The notes below the pieces were generated by a model. The model worked only from the letters and a program-made list of their open reading frames with translations. It did no database searches and was not told the origin of the DNA. A DNA stretch of 64,000 bases from Hibiscus mutabilis (lineage: Eukaryota; Streptophyta; Magnoliopsida; Malvales; Malvaceae), in the NCBI GenBank assembly GCA_019671005.1, contig CM033718.1, positions 20,898,014 to 20,962,013 on the forward strand, written 5' to 3'. A program made the position numbers and the translations under genes. This document shows, piece by piece, positions 54,005 to 64,000 of this stretch. Within the stretch, counting starts at the first letter, position 1. Every line of letters starts with the position of its first letter.

Positions 54005-57000
54005 AATTTGTTTGATTTTTGTACAATCAAGGATCCAAACATGCTTTATCAAACCCCAAACATATACACAACAATTCTAAAGATCAAACCATGTTAAAAC
54101 ATCAGAGACATGATCAAATCATGGCATCATACATCAAATGGGAATCTAAAGGCATGTTTCCTAGAAAACAACCAACCATCATCCGAAACATAAATTCAAG
54201 TAACAACCAAATGTATAAGGCCAATTAAAACTCCAACACAACATAATAAACTTGCTCAAGTATGGAGTTTAGCCAAAACCCTCCCAAAACAACAATGAAC
54301 CCCATTGTCTTTATTACTACAAGTCTAGTTCGAAAATCATACTTTCACATTAACAAGTCCTTAGATTTTCCCTCGCTTGCTTGTTGGCTCAAACCTTTAA
54401 TTCTCAGCATTGATGGACAAAGAGAGCGTAAGCACACAAAGCTTAGTGAGGAATGCTCAAACAACACATCATAAATGCATTTTAAAACCATTTTTCAAAA
54501 CCACATTGAAATCACCACTTCAATCATCTTATAAAACAACATGCCTTGAAAACCATGCACTTAACACTTTCAAAAACCAGAATATTAAACCATATGCAAT
54601 ATTTATCATGGATCAACAGAAATCTCATTTGCTAACCCTCAATTTAAGTCTTTCCATGCATAACAAACCACATGCAAAGCTTAAAAGTAAACATGTATAA
54701 ACCAACATTGTACATCAACATCCATCAACATGATACATTAACAATTATATTGGCTTTCAAGAGTTCATAAACCAAGTTCCACTTTCCAAAATATTACATT
54801 GGATACAGGGATTCAACAAGTTTTCTTTCAACACTTCATATCATTTCAACCAAAATTATGGTATGCTTACAACCGAGTACCATCACAACCCATCTCATCG
54901 GTTAGACGCATAATCCACTAACGGGAGTTTTCGGTACCATATAACCCCTCAACCTTAGGGTACTCGTGGTGGAGTATTCGGTACACATAAACCCCTCAAC
55001 ATCCGAGGTGACTCTTTATAGTGCACTATCAATCTTATGGCCGACCAACTATATCTGATAATATTTTAAACCACATCACTTTGCCAATATAATTTATTAT
55101 TAACCATGTACCTCATTGTTTTTATATGCAACATGTCAAAACCATTTCCAAAGCATTATACCATGCTTTCACAACTATTTCACATACTTATATGGATCAT
55201 CTACCAAATGCATCCATCATCATTTAATGATCAAAATAATATAAAATATATTTTATTTTATGTATAAATAATAGGTACCATGTCTTTTAAAACAAGTGCA
55301 TTAAAGCATGACCGAGGGAGAATTCTCATCATACTTACTTCGAGTTTAAACCAGTGTTTCAAGCTTAAGTTTAAACTCCCAAAACAACCTTGAAACCATT
55401 TCAAAGCTGAAATCCACGTTCTCACTCACATACAATGCAAAGCCACATTTGTTGATGTGATTACCCCTCCAAAGCTTTCAAGTGACACTTCAAGCTTGAG
55501 GATCAACCTCCCCTTATTTCACCACAAAAAAGAGGATCAAGGATCAAAATGCATTCACAAACACAATAACATCAATCCACAACAATCCTCTACAAACTCT
55601 AGCGAAACTTTTCTAAAACTACCATAAAAAACAACATCAAAACCTTCTACATTTAACCAATCCAAAACCTAAAGATTTAATCCATCAATTATCTTCAATT
55701 GACATCCAAAAACAACCTAACATCATCCTAATACTTTCAGTATTCAATAAAGAACCACAACATCTCAAAAACACCCAACTAACAACCTAAAAAATTAGAG
55801 ATTCACATAGCTTCGGGATTCTAATGTCAAAATCAATCTATTAACATTATAAAACATAAAAATCATGATTAAAATCAATTAAGAACCCAATAAAACAAAT
55901 CCAAATAGAAAATCACCAAATCTTATCAATTAAAGCTTGATTTAACCAATTTTCATAATCAAATCATTAAAAATCATTAGAAAACATATATAAAGGATCA
56001 AATAATTGGGAATAGAACCATTCATTAGAGGAGAAGAACGAACCTTACCTCTAATGGATAAATTTCCCCTCAATTGGATGTTTACTCTTGAAAAGCAAAA
56101 GAAAGCAATGAGATTTTGGAAATCAAGATCGAATAATCCATTAGAAATAAATAGTTTAGAAAATCAAGGTCATTACCTAAAAATTTTTATGAAAAAAAGA
56201 GTGTTTGGCTAAAGGAATTTTGAGAGAAAACTTGAGGGAAAGAAAGTTACGTTAAAATTAATTTTTAAGAAAATAATCACCTCACCTAATTAATCCTCTT
56301 TTAATCTTTAATTAAAATCATTAAAATAATCCCAATTGAGAGACAATTCCGATAAAAACATTTAGGTAAAATAGCTCCTTAAGGATTCTATGATTTGATC
56401 CTTTAACAAAACAATCACTAATTTTTTTTTACATTCTCTACATTTTGGTCGCTAACAAAAATGTCAACTTTCCAAATTTCATTTTCCAAAATTGACTTTA
56501 CCCAAAATATCCATATATTAAATAATTATTTTTATATATTTTCCCCAAATATTTTGTCACTCAAAAATATTTAATTCAATTTTAATCTTAAATCTGGCTC
56601 AAATCTCTAATACTGGCCCATCGGACCGTCTAATCAGCCTAAAAACCACTAGGCCCAAAACCGAGGCGTTACAACAACTCTCCTTCATTTTTACTCAACT
56701 TTTGAGAGGGCATCATAGGTAAATCAGTTGGCATTTTGACAAGTGATCTTGTGTCTTCGAGCAATTGCAAAGCGTATCTCCTTTGAGACAAAGATATACC
56801 ATAAAGATTTCGAGCAATCTCGAATCCAAGGAAATAACGCAAATTTCCTAAATTTTTTAGCTTGAAAATTCTGTTGAAGAAAAGAACTTACTGGTGCCAA
56901 TTGATCTAAATTCTTGCCTAATAATACTATATCATCAACATAGACAAAAAAGGTTACCATATTGTCACCTGGTCCTTTGACAAAAAGTGAGCAATCAAAA

Positions 57001-57574
57001 GGTAATTGAGTAAAGTCAAACTAGAGGACAACACGAGAGAAAGCATGAAACCACTGGCGTGAAGCCTGCTTGAGCTCGTAAATAGACTTATGTAACATGC
57101 AAACCAAGTTAGGACGGTAAACAAGAGAAGTATAACCGATGGGAAGCTTCATGTGTACTTCTTCATCGAGAAAGCCATTGAGGAAAGCATTATTGACATC
57201 AAGTTATAAAAGATGCCAATCATGAACCGCAGCAAAAACAAGAAGAACCTTAAAAGAATTCATCTTAGCCACTGGAGAGAAAAGTACCTATATAATTGAT
57301 TCCTTTAACTTGAGTAAACCCTTGTGCCACTAAACGGGCTTTGTAATGATCAACAGTTCCTTCAGCTCTGTATTTTATGCGATAAACACATTTATAATTA
57401 ATTGGTTGCTTCCCTTCTAGTAGAGAAATAACTGACCATTTCTTGTTAGAATCCATGGCTTGTAGTTCCTCATGCATAGCATCTCTCCAAGCTGAAGATG
57501 TGACTGCATGATGATAAAAAACATGCTCTTTTGAAGATGAGATGTTGGCAATAAACGAACCAGAATCGGGGGAT
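54005..57574 (-). repeat. Tandem unit 2 (3,570 bp), chimeric
   Basis: Same structure as unit 1: LTR part 54005-56673, copia part 56674-57574. In the LTR part it shares variants with unit 3 (e.g. CCGAGGTGACTC at about 55003); in the copia part it is nearly identical to unit 1. The change-over lies near 56200-56350. Confidence 0.88.
56674..57574 (-). pseudogene. Copia reverse transcriptase fragment, unit 2
   Basis: Nearly identical to 53105-54004, with the same stop after the HDWHLL block and the same YVDDIVLLG (56960-56724). One base differs at about 57271 (ACTGGAG against CTTGGAG in unit 1), which shortens one frame. Confidence 0.75.
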
Positions 57575-60500
57575 AATTTGTTTGATTTTTGTACAATCAA
57601 GGATCCAAACATGCTTTATCAAACCCCAAACATATACACAACAATTCTAAAGATCAAACCATGTTAAAACATCACAGAGACATGATCAAATCATGGCATC
57701 ATACATCAAATGGGAATCTAAAGGCATGTTTCCTAGAAAACAACCAACCATCATACGAAACATAAATTCGAAGTAACAACCAAATGTATAAGGCCAATTA
57801 AAACTCCAACACAACATAACAAACTTGCTCAAGTAGGGAGTTTAGCCAAAACCCTCCCAAAACAACAATGAACCCCATTGTCTTTATTACTACAAGTCTA
57901 GTTCGAAAATCATACTTCCACATTAACAAGTCCTTAGATTTTCCCTCGCTTGCTTGTTGGCTCAAACCTTTAATTCTCAGCATTGATGGACAAAGAGAGC
58001 GTAAGCACACAAAGCTTAGTGAGGAATGCTCAAACAACACACCATAAATGCATTTTAAAACCATTTTTCAAAACCACATTGAAATCACCACTTCTATCAT
58101 CTTATAAAACAACATGCCTTGAAAACCATGCACTTAACACTTTCAAAAACCAGAATATTAAACCATATGCAATATGTATCATGGATCAACAGGAAATCTC
58201 ATTTGCTAACCCTCAATTTAAGTCTTCCCATGCATAACAAACCACATGCAAAGCTTAAAAAGTAAACATGTATAAACCAATATTGTACATCAACATCCAT
58301 CAACATGATACATTAACAATTATATTGGCTTTCAAGAGTTCATAAACCAAGTTCCGCTTTCCAAAATATTACATTGGATACAGGGATTCAACAAGTTTTC
58401 TTTCAACACTTCATATCATTTCAACCAAAATTATGGTATGCTTACAACCGAGTACCATCACAACCCATCTCATCGGTTAGACGCATAATCCACTAACGGG
58501 AGTTTTCGGTACCATATAACCCCTCAACCTTAGGGTACTCGTGGTGGAGTATTCGGTACACATAAACCCCTCAACATCCGAGGTGACTCTTTATAGTGCA
58601 CTATCAATCTTATGGCCGACCAACTATATCTGATAATATTTTAAACCACATCACTTTCCAATATAATTTATTATTAACCATGTACCTCGTTGGTTTTATA
58701 TGCAACATGTCAAAACCATTTCCAAAGCATTATACCATGCTTTCACAACTATTTCACATACTTACATAGATCACCTACCAAATGCATCCATCATCATTTA
58801 ATGATCAAAACAATATAAAATATATTTTATTTTATGCATAAATAATAGGTACCATGTCTTTTAAAACAAGTGCATTAAAGCACGACTGAGGGAGAATTCT
58901 CATCATACTTACTTCCGAGTTTAAACCAGTGTTTCAAGCTTAAGTTTAAACTCCCAAAACAACCTTGAAACCCTTTCAAAGCTGAAATCCACGTTCTCAC
59001 TCACAGACAACGCAAAGCCACATTTGTCGATGTGATTACCCCTCCAAAGCTTCTGAAGTGACACTTCAAGCTTGAGGATCAACCTCCCCTTATTTCACCA
59101 CAAAAAATAGAGGATCAAAATGCATTCACAAACACAATAACATCAATCGACAACAATCCTCTACAAACTCTAACCGAAACCTTTCTAAAACTACCGAAAA
59201 CAACATCAAGAAACTTCCACATTTAACCAAGCCAAAACCTAAAGATTTAATCCATCAATTATCTTCAATTGACATCCAAAAACAACCTAACATCATCCTT
59301 ATACTTTCAGTATTCAATAAAGAACCACAACATCACAAAAACACCCAACTAACAACCTAAAAAATTAGAGATTCACATAGCTTCGGGATTCTAATGTCAA
59401 AATCAATCTATTAACATTATAAAACATAAAAATCATGATTAAAATCAATTAAGAACTCAACAAAACAAATCCAAATCGAAAATCACCAAATCTTATCAAT
59501 TAAAGCTTGATTTAACCAATTTTCATAATCAAATCATTAAAAATCATTAGAAAACATATATAAAGGATCAAATACTTGGGAATAGAACCATTCATTAGAG
59601 GAGAAGAACGAACCTTACCTCTAATGGATAAATTTCCCCTCAATTGGATGTTTACTCTTGAAAAGCAAAAGAAAGCAATGAGATTTTGGAAATCAAGATC
59701 GAATAATCCATTAGAAATAAATAGTTTAGAAAATCAAGGTCATTACCTAAAAATTTTGATGAAAAAAAGAGTGTTTGGCTAAAGGAATTTTAAGAGAAAA
59801 CTTGAGGGAAAGAAAGTTACGTTAAAATTGATTTTTAAGAAAATAATCACCTCACCTAATTAATCCTCTTTTAATCTTTAATTAAAATCATTAAAATAAT
59901 CCCAATTGAGAGAAAATTCCGATAAAAACATTTAGATAAAATAGCTCCTTAATGATTCTAAGATCTGATCCTTTAACAAAACAATCACTATTTTTTTTTA
60001 CATTCTTTACATTTTGGTCACTAACAAAAATGTCAACTTTTCAAATTTTATTTTCCAAAATTGACTTTACCCAAAATATACATATATTAAATAATTATTT
60101 TTATATATTTTCCCCAAATAGTTTCTCACTCAAAAATATTTAATTCGATTTTAATCTTAAATCCGACTCGAATCTCTAATCCTGGCCCATCAGACCGTCT
60201 AATCAGCCTAAAAACCACTAGGCCCAAAACCGAGGCGTTACAACAACTCTCCTTCATTTATACTCAACTTTTGAGAGGGTATCATAGGTAAATCAGTTGG
60301 CCTTTTTGACAAGTGATCTTGTGTCTTCGAGCAATTGCAAAGCGTATCTCCTTTGAGACAAAGATATACCATAAATATTTCGAGCAATCTCGAATCCAAG
60401 GAAATAACGCAAATTTCCTAAATTTTTGAGCTTGAAAATTCTGTTGAAGAAAAGACCTTACTGCTGCCAGTTGATCATCAACATAGACAAAAAGGGTTAC

Positions 60501-61121
60501 CATACTGTCACCTGGTCCTTTGACAAAAAGTGAGCAATCACAAAAGGTGATTGAGTAAAGTCAAACTAGAGGACAACACGAGAGAAAGCATGAAACCACT
60601 GGCGTGAAGCCTGCTTGAGCTCGTAAATAGACTTATGTAACTTGCAAACCAAGTTAGGACCTTAAACAAGAGAAGTATAACCGAGGGGAAGCTTCATGTG
60701 TACTTCTTCATCGAGAAAGCCATTGAGGAAAGCATTATTGACATCAAGTTATAAAAGATGCCAATCATGAACCGCAACAAAAACAAGAAGAACCTTAAAA
60801 GAATTCATCTTAGCCACAGGAGAGAAAAGTATCTATATAATCGATTCCTTTAACTTGAGTAAACCCTTTTGCCACTTAACGGGCTTTGTAATGATCAACG
60901 GTTCCTTCAGCTTTGTATTTTATGCGATAAACACATTCACAATTAATTGGTTGCTTCCCTTCTAGTAGAGAAATAACTGACCATGTCTTGTTAGAATCCA
61001 TGGCTTGTAGTTCCTCATGCATAGCATCTCTCCAGGCTGAAGATGTGACTGCATGATGATAAAAAAAACATGCTCTTTTGAAGATGAGATGTTGGCAATA
61101 AACGAACCAGAATCAGGGGAT
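57575..61121 (-). repeat. Tandem unit 3 (3,547 bp)
   Basis: LTR part 57575-60243, copia part 60244-61121. Its copia part is the most diverged and joins the rest of the element without a break (ATAATTTCTC at 61121), so it holds the original right-hand junction. Confidence 0.88.
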
Positions 61122-61381
61122 AATTTCTCAATAGAGATATACTCCTCAATGGGATAAGAAAAGGAAGAAACACTATTCAAATGATACTGATCAAGATATA
61201 AAGGTTTCTGCACAGCACGAGACAATCTTCGAAGATGAACTACTGGCTCATTTGGCAAGGGAACAGCTGGTGGCTCATCTAGCACATGGATGGTAATTTG
61301 TGGCACATGGATCACTGCCACATTTGGTAAAAGAGTAGCTTGTGGCATAGGGATCATTGGTTCTACTGGACCAAGAGACAA
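60244..61381 (-). pseudogene. Copia IN-RT linker and RT, unit 3
   Basis: 61381-60962 gives a Pro/Val-rich linker (PNEPVVHLRRLSRAVQKPLY), ending in the RT start in shifted frames. A deletion of about 26 bp near 60472 removes the IVLLGKNLD part after YVDD. TFFVYVDD-like sequence remains as LFVYVDDQ (60503-60282). Confidence 0.7.
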
Positions 61382-61452
61382 ATTATGGGTGACCTCATCC
61401 TACATCTCACCCTGAGCTGTGTGAGCAATAGAGTTTCCTGAAGTGAAAGTTG

Positions 61453-61792
61453 TCAATGAATCCACATGAAACTGATCCATGTGTTGGTCAAATAAAGAAG
61501 CAGATGTGTCTGAGCCTTAAGAAGAAGAAGCACGTGATGAAACCTGTGCCTTTTGAGGAAAGTAACCATGCATATCATCAGGTAAAACACGTGGCAAGGG
61601 AATGTGAGAAAAGAGATCAATAATAGTTTCAGGAGAGGAAATAGAATGAAAAGGAAATATTTCCTCATGAAAAACTACATCCCTTGAGATCATGATTGAT
61701 CGAGTCTTTAAAACATAGACCTTGTATTCTTTTACACCAGAATAATAGCCAATAAAGATCTCAGGCAATGCTCGTTCATTAAACTTGTCCAT
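61453..61792 (-). pseudogene. Copia integrase C-terminal remnant
   Basis: MDKFNERALPEIFIGYYSG, VKEYKVYVLKTRS, then RDVVFHEEIFPF: the conserved C-terminal part of copia integrase. The catalytic core and zinc finger are missing; only about 230 bp separates this from the protease fragment. Confidence 0.75.
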
Positions 61793-62030
61793 GTATGCTC
61801 AAAGAGTATATACGAAACAAAGACAAACAGTCCTGAATCAAGCAATGATCACTTGGCATAGGTCTTGAATCAAGCAATGATTAGAACAAAACAACACGTT
61901 AAGAGCAGAATCTTTGATCAAACAACTGTCTACCATAAGATTAAAACTAAAATCTGGTACATAAAGAACGTTCTTGAGAACAAGCTTAGGAGAAAGACAA
62001 AGATTATCTTTGATCAAACAACTGTCTACC
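61793..62030 (-). other. Scar where the integrase core should be
   Basis: No domain recognised. It contains direct repeats: TGAATCAAGCAATGAT at about 61832 and 61866, and TTTGATCAAACAACTGTCTA at about 61912 and 62010. This suggests repeat-mediated deletion or repair filler. Confidence 0.6.
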
Positions 62031-62217
62031 TAGAATAATGCACCGTGAAAACATACTTATTGGGAAGAAGAATATTGCTCTCTTCAATAAGATACAAAGA
62101 TTCAAACATTTCTTTAGAAGAATAGACGTGTCTGGAAGCCCCTAAATCTATAACCCAACAACTTTCATTATTCAGAGAACTGAAATGATTATTGAAAGAG
62201 ATGATCTTGCCTTGCAT
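62026..62217 (-). pseudogene. Copia protease fragment
   Basis: SCWVIDLGASRHVYSS carries the retropepsin active site (DLGAS). The domain then breaks off after about 60 residues. Confidence 0.7.
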
Positions 62218-62229
62218 TGCTAAATTGAC

Positions 62230-63276
62230 AGAAGTTGAAGGAAGATCAGAAGATGAAACTGCCTACAATTGAGTGGTAAGCATAGCGATGATTTGTTGAC
62301 ATTGTTGTGGAGTCAAAAAATCATTAGCTGAGCTGGACAATGAACTCTGTTGAGAATCTTGAGAATGAACTTCTGAGACAGCACTGGCAAGATTAACATG
62401 AGATTGCTTAGTTCGACTGTTATAACCAGGAGGGTAACCATGAAGCTTGTAGCACATGTCTTTTGTATGGCCCAGTAAACTACAATGGTTGCATTAGGGA
62501 CGACTCTTCCTTATATTAACATGAGTCTCTACTGCAAAAGTTGCTTCAATGACATGATTGCTCAAACGAATGGATCTTTGGCTTTCTTCTTGCGTGATCA
62601 ACAAGAAAACCTTTATAATTGAGGGCAAAGGCTCCATTAACAAGATCTGGCCCCGAGCACGAGAAAACAACTCATTCAAGCCCATCAAAAACTACATAGT
62701 CAATTCTTTTTGTTGCTCTTTTATCATCTTGCGAACACCTTCACACGTGTATTGCGAGCAAGTACAAATAGATTTCACAGAAGCAAGTTCATCCCAAATC
62801 ACCTTTAGTTGAGTATAATGAGCAAGTACAAATAGATTTCATAGAAGCAAGTACTCACAGCTAATGAGGCATAAACTAACTCATTTAATTTTTTTTTTTC
62901 AAATGAAAAATCCGAAGGGCATTGTTTTGTTGAAACCTATCCTCAAGATCCTTCCAGATATCAACAACACATGAATGATAAAGCAAACTAGCAGCAATGT
63001 CTTTCGATACAGAATTGAGAATCCAAGAATTTACCAAATTATTTGCCCTTGTCCAAGATTTGTACAATTCTTGATTCGTGACCGCAGGAGCTGAAATGAA
63101 CCATCCACGAAACCCAGTTTATTTTTGGCAGATAATGCCATGGACATTGAACGCTTTTAGGTATTGTAGTTATCACTGGTAAGTGGCTGCGTGACCAGAA
63201 CCATACCAGAGTTGTCAAACTGGTAAAGATAATAGGGGTTGTTTCCATTGTTGAAATCATCATCTGTTTCTGCCAT
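62230..63276 (-). pseudogene. Copia gag, broken
   Basis: Start ATG at 63276, MAETDDDFNNGNNPYYLYQF, then VLVTQPLTSDNYNT: the conserved N-terminus of plant copia gag (Retrotran_gag_3 type). Further on: LLYHSCVVDIWKDLEDRFQQ (about 62990-62930), a shifted middle part, CNHCSLLGHTKDMC (CX2CX4HX4C knuckle, about 62490) and YKLHGYPPGYN. A direct repeat of about 33 bp (GAGCAAGTACAAATAGATTT..., 62757 and 62821) breaks the middle. Several shifts and stops. Confidence 0.75.
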
Positions 63277-63357
63277 GACCAAAAAAGGGAGAAAAGAAGG
63301 AAAGCTTGACAAAAGGAAAGCTTTAGGAAGAAGACAGTTTTTAGAGAAGCAAAAATT

Positions 63358-63370
63358 CCATCTGATACCA
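63358..63370 (-). promoter_or_regulatory. Copia primer binding site (initiator tRNA-Met)
   Basis: The minus strand reads TGGTATCAGATGG directly after the 5' LTR; the first ten bases match the tRNA-iMet complement. Confidence 0.85.
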
Positions 63371-63537
63371 TATAACACTGAGAGAAATGTAAAGAATATT
63401 TTCTTTATTCATGTAAAGTGTATTTATTCAATAATACAAGGATCCCTTTATATAGCAAGTTAAACAACTAACTAACCGATTTACAACTGATTAACCAGCT
63501 AACTTAATCTACTTAACAGAAACTGTTAACTATAACA
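63371..63537 (-). repeat. 5' LTR of the copia element (167 bp)
   Basis: Runs from TATAACACTGAG to TTAACTATAACA on the plus strand. Minus-strand TATA box CTATATAAAG at 63446-63455. Followed by GTACT. Confidence 0.87.
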
Positions 63538-63542
63538 GTACT

Positions 63543-63790
63543 AAAAATTTTGAAAATTTTATAAAAATTATTATATATTTAAATCTGTAAATGTCACATA
63601 ATAAAAATGTAATGTATCATTAAACAATAATATCTAAAGAAAAAAATTGTTAAAATTTAATGATCAATGTTGGTTAAAGGGTTTAATCGATTCAATTTAT
63701 TAATTCGAGAGCTTAATTGAGTAAAAAAAATTTAAGAGCTTAATTGATTTTTTCAAAAGTTTAAAAACTTATTATACCTTATAGTTTAAA
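63543..63790. mobile_element. Right half of the MITE split by copia
   Basis: TTGGTTAAAGGGTTTAATCG, then GAGCTTAATTGAGTAAAAAA and AGCTTAATTGATTTTTTC: inverse of the left half (49031-49255) and same family as 36658-37576. Confidence 0.65.
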
Positions 63791-64000
63791 ATTTAATCAT
63801 TTAAAATAATTTTTAAAAGTTTGACAAAAAAAATACAACCGCGGAAGTAAAGTTTTTGGTGTGGAAGATAAGTTTTCGATTAAAATTTTTGGAATTAAGT
63901 TAGGTTTAAATTGAATTTGGGTCGTCCTTACAAAAAAATATTATCAAATACCCCTCTTTTCAACTTCATAACTAATTTTATATGTTTTATTATTTACTTT
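63791..64000. other. AT-rich end of window
   Basis: No gene or recognisable element. Confidence 0.5.

Larger units (their letters stand above)
49256..63537 (-). mobile_element. Ty1/copia retrotransposon with internal triplication
   Basis: Minus strand: 5' LTR (63537-63371), initiator-tRNA-Met primer site, gag, protease, integrase tail, RT, RNase H, polypurine tract, 3' LTR (49422-49256). TSD GTACT is perfect (49251-49255 and 63538-63542). About nine differences between the 167-bp LTRs, about 95% identity. The span is 14.3 kb; removing the 3.2-kb solo LTR and two extra units leaves about 4 kb, close to a copia element lacking most of its integrase. Not autonomous. Confidence 0.9.

Overview
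The window is nuclear DNA from a flowering plant, almost certainly a eudicot. It holds one five-exon gene with GT-AG introns, set in LTR retrotransposons of the plant Ty3 lineages Tat and Athila, a Ty1/copia element, long Ty3-type solo LTRs, Mutator-like MITEs and tRNA-derived SINEs. The gene sequence and the long-LTR types would fit Malvaceae (cotton or cacao relatives), but that is a guess. No rRNA, CRISPR array, operon or bacterial gene is seen.

Layout. (1) 1-6639: 3' part of a plus-strand Tat/Ogre-type Ty3 element with two RNase H domains, a broken integrase, a 36-bp tandem repeat, a polypurine tract and a 2.38-kb 3' LTR. (2) 6640-33859: a three-level nest. A minus-strand transposon-type pseudogene (C; 33859 down to 32496, then 9726 down to about 7740) is split by an old plus-strand Athila-type element (A, 9727-32495, TSD ACCAT). 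A is itself split by a younger minus-strand Athila-type element (B, 13506 to about 25051, LTRs about 98% alike by eye). (3) 34260-37585: foldback/MITE cluster, including one Mutator-type MITE with a perfect 9-bp TSD. (4) 38392-39843: the only clear host gene, a RING-H2 membrane protein of the NEP1-interacting protein (NIP1/NIP2) family, 235 aa, apparently intact. (5) 40100-49255: MITEs, a SINE with a 13-bp TSD, a 1.95-kb solo LTR with TSD GATTT, a LINE-type RNase H relic and a second Mutator-type MITE with TSD CATAATATA. (6) 49256-63537: a minus-strand copia element (TSD GTACT) that landed in another MITE, received a 3.19-kb Ty3-type solo LTR in its reverse transcriptase, and then had the LTR/RT junction amplified into three tandem units of about 3.57 kb. 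(7) 63538-64000: second half of the split MITE and AT-rich DNA.

Order of events. Element C precedes A, which precedes B. The split MITE precedes copia, which precedes the solo LTR, which precedes the triplication. LTR divergence supports this: B about 2%, copia about 5%, A roughly 15%, all estimated by eye.

Most unusual signals: an eleven-fold repeated 12-bp palindrome TTGCC-NN-GGCAA in element B, found in the LTRs and in coding regions in two reading frames; the triplicated composite unit with an AATTT microhomology breakpoint and a chimeric middle copy; duplicated polypurine tracts in both Athila elements; and four inverted-repeat boxes next to the 3' LTR of B. No complete new gene system was found. 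Everything except the RING gene looks like transposon sequence in decay.
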